From: Ruminococcus sp. CAG:563
GTDB lineage: Bacteria > Bacillota > Clostridia > Oscillospirales > Acutalibacteraceae
Direction of reading: 5' to 3'
Assembly: GCA_000434915.1 (NCBI GenBank)
Contig: FR882072.1
Span: 47,464-105,448, forward strand
Length of the DNA stretch: 57,985 nucleotides
This document shows positions 16,209-22,872 of the stretch, in pieces. A model generated the notes under the pieces. It saw only the letters and a list, made by a program, of their open reading frames with translations, was not told the DNA's origin and did not search any database. Each line of letters begins with the position of its first letter. The first letter of the stretch is position 1. The translations under genes were made by a program, and so were the position numbers.

Positions 16209-17180
16209 ATGAAAGCGTTTAAAAGGCTATCGGCGATTTTGCTTGCGGCGGCAATAATAATCCTTACATCATGTCAGGCAAAGAGGGCATTCCCGGACGA
16301 TGCCGCTACCCTCCCCGAGCTATCGAGCATGATGCCTGTGGCCAATATAACTCAAACAACCGAGCAAATAACCTCAAGCTCCGCAACTGCATTGCAGACA
16401 CCCGTTGATCAATACAAAACCGCACTCACCTACTGCGTTGACACTGATAGATTCAGCCAGCAAAAAAATATTGACAAACGTATTTACCCTGCGAGCATGA
16501 CGAAATTCTTGACTGCTTATACTGCTCTAAAATACGTCAAACCGGAGACAAAACTAAAGGTAGGCTCGGAACTTGATATGGTTCAGCCCGAATCGAGCCT
16601 TTGCATGATTCAAAAGGGCAATGTGCTCACTCTTTATGACCTGCTGACGGGACTTTTAATCATGTCCGGCAACGATGCGGCTTACACCATAGCCGTCGGC
16701 ACAGCACGTCAGCTTCGTCCGAAGGATAAGCTCAGCGACAAGCAGGCGGTCGCATATTTCTGCGAGCTGATGAACAAAACCGCCGCTGAAATCGGCATGG
16801 CGGACAGTCATTTTGAAACGCCCGACGGCTGGGACAACGAGAAGCAGTACACCACTACAGCCGATCTTCTGACCTTAACAAAATGTGCAATAAAGAATCA
16901 GAGCATCAAAAAAATTATTTCCGTCACAGAGACGAAGGTCACTTTCGCCGCAGGCGGCAGCATAACGTGGAAAAATCACATCAAGCTCATTGACCCGAAA
17001 AGTCCCTACTATTGCAAGGACTACATCGGCGGAAAAACCGGCACGACCGACAGCGCAGGTTATTGCCTGATATCTGTTTTTGAGAAGAACGGCAAGACAT
17101 ATATAATTATTGTAACAGGCTGCAAGGACGACAATGCACGCTGCGCCGCCACACTGGATTTGTATGAACGGGTTAAGTGA
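16209..17180 (+). CDS. D-alanyl-D-alanine carboxypeptidase lipoprotein (peptidase S11)
   Basis: Serine peptidase that trims the terminal D-Ala of peptidoglycan stem peptides (penicillin-binding protein 5 type). The lipobox L19-T-S-C22 follows a hydrophobic signal, so the mature protein is a lipid-anchored surface enzyme. All three S11 motifs are present: S96-M-T-K99 (nucleophile and general base), S153-G-N155, and K276-T-G278. The 323-residue length lacks the usual C-terminal PBP5_C anchor domain of DacA, consistent with lipid anchoring instead of an amphipathic helix. AAAAAGGA lies before the ATG. Single-gene unit ended by a shared bidirectional terminator. Confidence 0.92.
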   Translation: MKAFKRLSAILLAAAIIILTSCQAKRAFPDDAATLPELSSMMPVANITQTTEQITSSSATALQTPVDQYKTALTYCVDTDRFSQQKNIDKRIYPASMTKFLTAYTALKYVKPETKLKVGSELDMVQPESSLCMIQKGNVLTLYDLLTGLLIMSGNDAAYTIAVGTARQLRPKDKLSDKQAVAYFCELMNKTAAEIGMADSHFETPDGWDNEKQYTTTADLLTLTKCAIKNQSIKKIISVTETKVTFAAGGSITWKNHIKLIDPKSPYYCKDYIGGKTGTTDSAGYCLISVFEKNGKTYIIIVTGCKDDNARCAATLDLYERVK

Positions 17181-17202
17181 TTGTTTGATTTGCAAAACCA
17201 AT

Positions 17203-17245
17203 AAAAAAGCTATGGCAAGATTTTTCATCTCGTCATAGCCTTTAA
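17203..17245. terminator. Bidirectional terminator between the D,D-carboxypeptidase and tatD
   Basis: Long imperfect stem with arms GCTATG and CATAGC plus inner AGAT/ATCT (17209-17239). TTTTTT follows on the minus strand and TTTAATTTT on the plus strand, so it can serve both converging genes. Confidence 0.7.
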
Positions 17246-17250
17246 TTTTA

Positions 17251-18015
17251 TTAAATTCTAAAAAGTCTGCGTGCGTTTTCGTTGGCCGTGTCGATAAGCT
17301 TTTGCGTGTCGGTATGTCTGACCTCGGCAAGCTTTTCGGCGGAATATTCAATCAAATCCGACGAGTTGCGCTGACCTCTGAACGGCACGGGCGTCATGTA
17401 CGGGCAGTCTGTTTCAAGCAATAGTCTGTCGTCGGGAACAATTTCGGCAACCTCAAGCGGTTTGCGTGCGTTCTTGAACGTAACTGCACCGCCGAAACCG
17501 ATATACATGCCGAGTTTCAGCACCTCTTTTGCCATCTCGGCACTTCCGGAGAAGCAATGCACAACTCCCTTGGGCTTATACTTTTTCAAGAGGTTCATTG
17601 TGTCCTCATGTGCTTCACGGTCGTGAACGATAACGGGCAAATCAAGCTCGTTTGCAAGCACGATTTGCTTTTCAAAAATGTCAAGCTGTTTATCCTTCGG
17701 AACAAAATCGTAGTGATATTCCAGTCCTATTTCGCCGACGGCAATGCACTTCGGGTGCGAATAAAGCTCCCTGATTTTTTCAAGCTCTCCGTAAGAAGCG
17801 TCCGTGATATTGCTCGGATGAATTCCGACAGCAGAATAAAAATAATCGTATTTCTCGGAGAATTCAACGCTTTTAAGGCTCGACGCAAGATCACAGCCGC
17901 AGTTGATTATATTCACAACACCCTTCGAGGGCAGGGATGCCAAAAGCCCGTCTCTGTCCTCATCGAATTTTTCATCGTCATAATGGGCGTGTGTGTCAAA
18001 AATTGAACGGTACAT
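17251..18015 (-). CDS. tatD: TatD family metal-dependent deoxyribonuclease
   Basis: Amidohydrolase-fold nuclease. Metal ligands of the family are visible: His-x-His in DTHAHYDD, Glu in VGEIGLEYHYD, His in VIVHDREAHEDT, His in VHCFSGS and Asp in LLETDCPYMTP, in the expected order over 254 residues. Members trim DNA ends or flipped D-aminoacyl substrates; the physiological substrate is debated. The start overlaps the metG stop by one base (TAATG), so it is translationally coupled to metG, a gene order common in Firmicutes. Confidence 0.94.
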   Translation of the reverse strand: MYRSIFDTHAHYDDEKFDEDRDGLLASLPSKGVVNIINCGCDLASSLKSVEFSEKYDYFYSAVGIHPSNITDASYGELEKIRELYSHPKCIAVGEIGLEYHYDFVPKDKQLDIFEKQIVLANELDLPVIVHDREAHEDTMNLLKKYKPKGVVHCFSGSAEMAKEVLKLGMYIGFGGAVTFKNARKPLEVAEIVPDDRLLLETDCPYMTPVPFRGQRNSSDLIEYSAEKLAEVRHTDTQKLIDTANENARRLFRI

Positions 18016-19961
18016 TATCTTATCTTCGCTCCGTTCGGCATACCGTCAACAAATACGACCTTTACCTCGTCGCCTGCGTCGGCGGCAAGAATCATTCCGT
18101 TGCTCTCAACGCCGCAGAGTACGGCAGGCTTAAGATTGGAAACAACAATTACCTTGTGACCGATAAGTTCCTCGGGCTTGTACCATTTTGCGATTCCGCT
18201 CGCAACGGTTCTCGGCGTTTTGCTGCCGTCGTCAAGCGTAAGCTTCAAAAGCTTCTTAGCTTTTTTGATCGGCTCACAGTCCTTGATTTCAGCAACCTTA
18301 AGCTCAACCTTGGAGAAGTCTTCAATACCGATCTTTGCAAGGCCCTCGGCTTCCTCAACCTCGGCGTTTTCCTCCTTGGCAGCCTCCTGAGCAGCTTTGG
18401 CTCTCGCTTCAATCTTCTCAAACATTTCCTTTGCGTCAATTCTTGCAAAAAGCGGCTCGGCCTTACCTACAACAGTACCGGCCTTGAGTGCGCCGAAAGC
18501 GGAAAGCGAATCATAATCCTTGATATCCGTGTTCATCTGAGAAAGAATTTTTTCAGATGTTTCGGGCAGGAACGGAGAGAGAAGAACCGCTACAAAGCGA
18601 ATGCTTTCAAGCAGATTGTAAAGCACGGTGCCGAGACGAGCTTTCTTGCTCTCGTCCTTTGCAAGGGTCCACGGAGCTGTCTCGTCAATATATTTGTTGC
18701 AACGCTTTGCAAGCGTGAAAATTGCATCAAGCGTATCACTGACTCTGTATTCGGACAGGAGCTTATCAACCTTTCCGACAGTCTCAACCGCAAGGGTTTT
18801 CAGCTCGTCGTCAAGCTCCTCCGTTACGTCGCCCGGCTGAACAACGCCGTCAAAATACTTGTTCGTCATGGCAATCGTTCTGTTAACGAGGTTGCCGAGT
18901 GTATTTGCAAGGTCGGAGTTGTAACGCTCTATCATGTTCTCATATGTGATTGAACCGTCTGAAGCATAGGGCATTTCGGCAAGCAGATAATATCTTACTG
19001 CGTCAACACCGAAAAGCTCAACAAGGTCGTCTGCATAGATAACGTTGCCCCTCGATTTTGACATCTTGTCCGTGCCGAAAAGAAGCCATGGATGACCGAA
19101 AACCTGCTTCGGGAGCGGCTCCCCGAGAGCCATAAGCATAATCGGCCAATATATTGTGTGGAAACGGACGATATCCTTTCCGATTATATGAACGTCGGCA
19201 GGCCAGTATTTCTTATACTGCTCGCTTGAACCGTCGGGATCGTAGCCGATACCCGTAATATAGTTTGCGAGAGCATCGAGCCAAACGTAGACAACATGCT
19301 TCGGGTCAAAATCAACGGGGATACCCCACTTAAAAGAGGTTCTTGAAACACAAAGATCCTGTAAACCCGGCTTGATGAAGTTATTGAGCATCTCTTTCTT
19401 TCGGCTTTCGGGATAGATAAAGTTCTCGTTAGTCTCAATGTATTCTTCAAGCTGTTTCTGATACTTTGAAAGCTTGAGGAAATACGCCTCCTCACGGGCA
19501 GGCTTAACCTCACGGCCGCAGTCCGGACACTTACCGTCAACAAGCTGCGATTCCGTCCAGAATGATTCGCAAGGCGTGCAGTACATTCCCTCATAGTGAC
19601 CCTTGTAAATATCGCCCTGATCATAGAGCTTCTTAAAAATCTTCTGAATAACTCTCTCGTGGTCGGGGTCGGTCGTTCTGATGAACTTGTCATAGGTAGT
19701 GTTCAAAAGGTCGCAGATTGCCTTAATCTCGCCTGCAACGCAGTCAACGTGCTGCTTCGGCGTGATGCCCTCGGCAGCGGCGATCTCCTCAATCTTTTGG
19801 CCGTGCTCATCAGTACCGGTCTGGAAGAAAACATCGTAGCCCTGCAGTCTCTTGTATCTTGCTATTGCATCGGTCATTACAATCTCGTAGCTGTTGCCGA
19901 TATGCGGCTTGCGCGAGGTGTAAGCAATAGCGGTAGTAATGTAAAACTTTCCTTTGCTCAT
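18015..19961 (-). CDS. metG: Methionyl-tRNA synthetase
   Basis: Class I synthetase charging tRNA-Met. Rossmann HIGH-type motif PHIGN near the N-terminus, zinc-knuckle cysteines C-T-P-C and C-P-D-C, and the KMSKS loop TDKMSKSRGN are all present. The last ~100 residues form an EMAP-type tRNA-binding (Trbp111-like) domain after a charged Ala/Glu-rich linker. Total 648 residues is normal for the one-polypeptide form. Start set at the ATG at 19961 because GAGGAGG lies 8 bases upstream; the frame extends ten codons further without a ribosome site. Expression is controlled by the Met T-box at 20134-20366. Followed by tatD with a one-base overlap. Confidence 0.97.
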   Translation of the reverse strand: MSKGKFYITTAIAYTSRKPHIGNSYEIVMTDAIARYKRLQGYDVFFQTGTDEHGQKIEEIAAAEGITPKQHVDCVAGEIKAICDLLNTTYDKFIRTTDPDHERVIQKIFKKLYDQGDIYKGHYEGMYCTPCESFWTESQLVDGKCPDCGREVKPAREEAYFLKLSKYQKQLEEYIETNENFIYPESRKKEMLNNFIKPGLQDLCVSRTSFKWGIPVDFDPKHVVYVWLDALANYITGIGYDPDGSSEQYKKYWPADVHIIGKDIVRFHTIYWPIMLMALGEPLPKQVFGHPWLLFGTDKMSKSRGNVIYADDLVELFGVDAVRYYLLAEMPYASDGSITYENMIERYNSDLANTLGNLVNRTIAMTNKYFDGVVQPGDVTEELDDELKTLAVETVGKVDKLLSEYRVSDTLDAIFTLAKRCNKYIDETAPWTLAKDESKKARLGTVLYNLLESIRFVAVLLSPFLPETSEKILSQMNTDIKDYDSLSAFGALKAGTVVGKAEPLFARIDAKEMFEKIEARAKAAQEAAKEENAEVEEAEGLAKIGIEDFSKVELKVAEIKDCEPIKKAKKLLKLTLDDGSKTPRTVASGIAKWYKPEELIGHKVIVVSNLKPAVLCGVESNGMILAADAGDEVKVVFVDGMPNGAKIR

Positions 19962-20051
19962 TATATATCCTCCTCTGTTTATTATTGTCATAATTAAAAT
20001 GTTTAAATAAATTTAGCTATAACGTTATCGTTTAGATAATGTTTGTCGGGG

Positions 20052-20101
20052 ACGCCAAAAAGCACAGGCAATACTTTTGTATTGGCGAGCATTTTTGGCG
20101 T
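20052..20101. repeat. Long palindromic element between the T-box and metG
   Basis: Nested palindrome: outer arms ACGCCAAAAA (20052-20061) and TTTTTGGCGT (20092-20101), inner arms CAATAC and GTATTG around a four-base loop, joined by partly paired GC-rich arms. It lies in the metG leader after the T-box terminator, so it would be transcribed only when the T-box reads through. It looks like a small mobile palindrome or an RNA-processing structure. Confidence 0.5.
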
Positions 20102-20133
20102 TTCCGGCGGAAAAATAGCCAACGAGAACAAAT

Positions 20134-20366
20134 AAAAAACGTCCCAAAGTATTATATACTTTGAGACGAGAAAACCCGCGGTACCACTCAACTTGTAATC
20201 CTTATCGGAATACCACTCGATTCTTTAACGCAGAAACACGGAAGACCCTACTGTTATTTCAGGGCTTCGGCTCAAAAGCCATAGGTGCTTGGAACTCAGC
20301 TGTCGGCTTTCACCAGCCGCCGACTCTCTGAAAAGCCTTACTCCGACCCTCTTTATCACAGCCGTT
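20134..20366 (-). ncRNA. T-box leader (riboswitch) of metG, methionine-specific
   Basis: Minus-strand leader with the T-box hallmarks in order: a stem I opening GTGATAAAGAGGG, the AGAGAG and GGCGGCTGGTGAAAGCC apical motifs, a specifier region CCTATGGC with the Met codon ATG followed by a purine, the conserved T-box sequence GTGGTACCGCGG at about 20180, and a terminator (arms CGTCTCAAAGTAT and ATACTTTGGGACG) followed by TTTTTT (20134-20139). Uncharged tRNA-Met is expected to stabilise the antiterminator and allow metG-tatD transcription. Family features are seen directly; the specifier reading agrees with the gene controlled. Confidence 0.93.
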
Positions 20367-20372
20367 GTAAGA

Positions 20373-20401
20373 ATAATAACACCAAATTGAAAAAAAGTCA
20401 A
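20373..20401 (-). promoter_or_regulatory. Promoter of the metG T-box transcript
   Basis: Minus-strand TTGACT (20396-20401), 17-bp spacer, TATTAT (20373-20378), placing the start near 20366 at the foot of T-box stem I. Confidence 0.7.
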
Positions 20402-20444
20402 GGGTTGAAGAACGGGCACCGATTCTTTTCCGGAACAATGCCAA

Positions 20445-20475
20445 AAAGCAAAAAGGACAACCAATCGGTCGTCCT
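20445..20475 (-). terminator. Terminator of coaX-ECF S component
   Basis: Minus-strand stem AGGACGACC / GGTTGTCCT (20454-20475, one G-T pair) followed by TTTTTG. It lies about 40 bases past the stop of the S-component gene. Confidence 0.75.
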
Positions 20476-20516
20476 ATTATTCTTTGCATAATCGCCTAAA
20501 CGGCCGAATAAGATAA

Positions 20517-21146
20517 TCAAATAATATCAGTTTCGACTGTATCGGCATTATTTTTCTTTGTTATTCTTGCTTTTATGCACGGCACAAGCGTTCCGACTAT
20601 TGTGCAAACAATCCACTCGATATATGCGTTATATGTTATTAGTGTTCTGATGATTTGTGTCGCATTTGAACCGAGGCTTTGGATATAATCGCTATTGTAA
20701 AATGCAATCAGAAGTGCCGCAACAAAGAAAACCGTGTTTAAAAATCCGCCGCTGAATGACGAGATAATGTTTGCAAATATCGGCGATGTGTTTCTGCTGA
20801 AGAGCTTATGTATCAGTCCGCAGCTCAGACCCATCAATGCCCTCGGAATAATGCAGACGAGCAGCGAAAGAAATGGGCTGATATTGAGAAATGTCTGCCC
20901 GAAAGCATAGCTCGGGTCGAAGCAGTGCACAAAGCTTGAAACTCCGAAAACCGTTCCGAGATAGAGGCCGCAGAGCGGTCCGTACTGAACTGCTCCGACA
21001 ACAACCAAAATCGGCAAAAACGTTATTGAAGCTCTGTTCATTTTAAAGTATCCGAGCGGTGTAAAACTCATTATAATGATAAGCACGGTCAAAACCGCCG
21101 TAATTATCGCTTTTTCCTTTCTGTTTCCCTTTAAAGTTGTTTTCAT
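20517..21146 (-). CDS. panT: ECF transporter S component, probably for pantothenate
   Basis: 209-residue membrane protein with about six hydrophobic helices and the layout of energy-coupling-factor substrate-binding (S) subunits: an N-terminal basic stretch, an early helix pair containing ASITFLPILVVVGAVQYGPLCGLYLGTVFG, and a positively charged C-terminus. Such S subunits capture a vitamin and dock on a shared EcfT/EcfA module encoded elsewhere. It starts 3 bases after the stop of coaX, and its ribosome site lies within the coaX end. Coupling with the first enzyme of coenzyme A synthesis makes pantothenate the likely ligand; that part is inference from context. A terminator follows. Confidence 0.8.
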   Translation of the reverse strand: MKTTLKGNRKEKAIITAVLTVLIIIMSFTPLGYFKMNRASITFLPILVVVGAVQYGPLCGLYLGTVFGVSSFVHCFDPSYAFGQTFLNISPFLSLLVCIIPRALMGLSCGLIHKLFSRNTSPIFANIISSFSGGFLNTVFFVAALLIAFYNSDYIQSLGSNATQIIRTLITYNAYIEWIVCTIVGTLVPCIKARITKKNNADTVETDII

Positions 21147-21149
21147 TAA

Positions 21150-21920
21150 TTAAAATCCCTTCCGTTTATAGATATTTTTCAAACCCTCAAGAATAAGATT
21201 ACCGTCATAAACCGTTTCCCGATCGCAGTTTTTAACGATTTCTTCTGCCAGACCGCCTGTGGCAACGGTCGTTTTAACTTTCTTTCCGAATTCCCTTTCC
21301 ATTCTTGCTGTCAGACCGTCAAGCATCGCCGCTGTACCGAAGACCGTACCGGACTGCATACAGTCCACGGTGTTTGTTCCGATTGACGTAGGCGGTGCAA
21401 TCAGCCGGACTGCAGGAAGCTGCGACGTCTTTTTGGCGAGTGCTTCAAGCGAAATTCCAACGCCGGCCGAAATCGTACATCCGAGAAACGTTCCGTCCTC
21501 ATCAATAAGTATGATTTTAGTCGCCGTGCCAAGGTCAACGATGAAGCACGGCAATTCGTACTTATCAATCGCCGCAACGGAAGCAACCGCCAAATCGGCA
21601 CCGAGAAAGCCTTCTGTGCCGGTAACAATTTTCAATCCCGTTCCTATATCCGACGTCAGAACCTGCGGGGTAATACCCGTAACGGTCTCAACAGCCTTGC
21701 CGACAGCATTGACGACCTCAGGAACAACGCTGCTTATTATTGCACCGGAAAAGCCCGAACAGCTCACATTATGAAGCTTAAAAATATTAAGAAGCTCAAC
21801 GGAATACTGATCGCTCGTCCTCTTCCTGTCAGTTGCCAAGCGAGAAACAAAAAGCAATTCGTCATTTTCATAAATTCCCATAGTTATATTGGTATTGCCG
21901 ATATCTATTGTTAAAAGCAT
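21150..21920 (-). CDS. coaX: Type III pantothenate kinase
   Basis: Phosphorylates pantothenate, the first step to coenzyme A; ASKHA-fold enzyme insensitive to CoA feedback. The phosphate-1 motif LTIDIGNTNITMGIY opens the protein, SSVVPEV and the GTATKIILID phosphate-2 region follow, then GTGLKIV and GISLEALAKKTSQLP typical of CoaX. 256 residues match the family. The ATG at 21920 is used because GGTGA precedes it by a few bases; the GTG at 21929 overlaps that site. Its own consensus promoter lies at 21938-21966. Paired with a vitamin-uptake S subunit. Confidence 0.95.
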   Translation of the reverse strand: MLLTIDIGNTNITMGIYENDELLFVSRLATDRKRTSDQYSVELLNIFKLHNVSCSGFSGAIISSVVPEVVNAVGKAVETVTGITPQVLTSDIGTGLKIVTGTEGFLGADLAVASVAAIDKYELPCFIVDLGTATKIILIDEDGTFLGCTISAGVGISLEALAKKTSQLPAVRLIAPPTSIGTNTVDCMQSGTVFGTAAMLDGLTARMEREFGKKVKTTVATGGLAEEIVKNCDRETVYDGNLILEGLKNIYKRKGF

Positions 21921-21937
21921 ATCAATCACCGTTTAAA

Positions 21938-21966
21938 ATTATATTGGTTTTTAATTCAAAAGTCAA
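21938..21966 (-). promoter_or_regulatory. Promoter of coaX
   Basis: Minus-strand TTGACT (21961-21966), 17-bp spacer, perfect TATAAT (21938-21943). Confidence 0.65.
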
Positions 21967-22085
21967 CATTGTCAATATAACAATCACAATAAACTGCATT
22001 ATTGGGATTTTTGACCATTTTATTGCTATCCGATTTTGTCTATTTGCCGAAAAATTTATAGGTTGTTGAAAAAAATGTAAAACTG

Positions 22086-22114
22086 TTGAAAAATTTTTTA
22101 AAGTATGATACGAT
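22086..22114 (+). promoter_or_regulatory. Promoter of the glycyl radical enzyme genes
   Basis: TTGAAA (22086-22091), 17-bp spacer, TACGAT (22109-22114), 25 bases before the activase start. Confidence 0.6.
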
Positions 22115-22138
22115 GAATTGAGTAAACGGAGGCATATT

Positions 22139-22843
22139 ATGAGGATTTTACAAAAAGGGTTTAATTATTCACAGGACGGGCCGGGCAATCGGCTTGTTTA
22201 CCATCTGCAAGGGTGCAATTTTAAGTGTAAATGGTGCTCCAATCCCGAGAGTATGCCGCTTTTTTCCGACAATGCCGATGACATTCCGAACGACGATGTG
22301 GTTAAGGAAATCGAACGAAGTCGAATGATGTTCTTCGACGGCGGCGGAGTAACCTTTACGGGCGGCGAACCGACCTTACAGTCGGACGATCTTATATATG
22401 TGTTGAAAAAATCGCAGGCGCTCGGAATAAACACAGCTATTGAAAATAACGGTTCAAGTCCGCGTCTTTGCGAAATTTCCGATTATGTCGATTATATGAT
22501 AGTTGACATAAAGCAGCCGGATGACACCATACATAAAAAATATGTTGCGCACAGCAACAAAATGACGATTGAAAACCTCATTAAGCTTTCAAAAAAGAGA
22601 AATCAGCTTCATGTCCGAATTCCGCTGATAAATCACGTTAACACAGACCCCGAGCCGTTCGCCGAACTTTTTAAAAAAACGGACATGACAAACACAGTTG
22701 TTGAAATCCTCGCCTATCATGAATTCGGCAAGTGCAAATGGACAGAGAAATATCAAATAACTGACGGTTTTGTGACCGACGAACAAATAAAAGCATTCAA
22801 AACCCGTCTTGAAAGGGACGGCATACATTTTATAACAACATAA
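22139..22843 (+). CDS. Glycyl radical enzyme activating enzyme (radical SAM, short PflA type)
   Basis: Uses S-adenosylmethionine and a 4Fe-4S cluster to abstract a hydrogen from the radical glycine of its partner enzyme. The cluster motif is C-x3-C-x2-C (CNFKCKWCSN); the SAM-binding GGE motif is TFTGGEPT. At 234 residues it lacks the ferredoxin-like cysteine insertion that most activases of dehydratase-type glycyl radical enzymes carry after the radical-SAM motif, so it resembles PflA. The ATG at 22139 is chosen because GGAGG lies 7 bases upstream. It ends 29 bases before the partner enzyme at 22873, leaving little doubt about its substrate. Confidence 0.93.
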   Translation: MRILQKGFNYSQDGPGNRLVYHLQGCNFKCKWCSNPESMPLFSDNADDIPNDDVVKEIERSRMMFFDGGGVTFTGGEPTLQSDDLIYVLKKSQALGINTAIENNGSSPRLCEISDYVDYMIVDIKQPDDTIHKKYVAHSNKMTIENLIKLSKKRNQLHVRIPLINHVNTDPEPFAELFKKTDMTNTVVEILAYHEFGKCKWTEKYQITDGFVTDEQIKAFKTRLERDGIHFITT

Positions 22844-22872
22844 TTATAACAGGCCTGAACGGAGGTAACGGT

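Noticed and set aside
20003..20191. 62-codon minus-strand frame in the metG leader
   Set aside because: It lies over the T-box terminator and the palindrome, and lacks a ribosome site.
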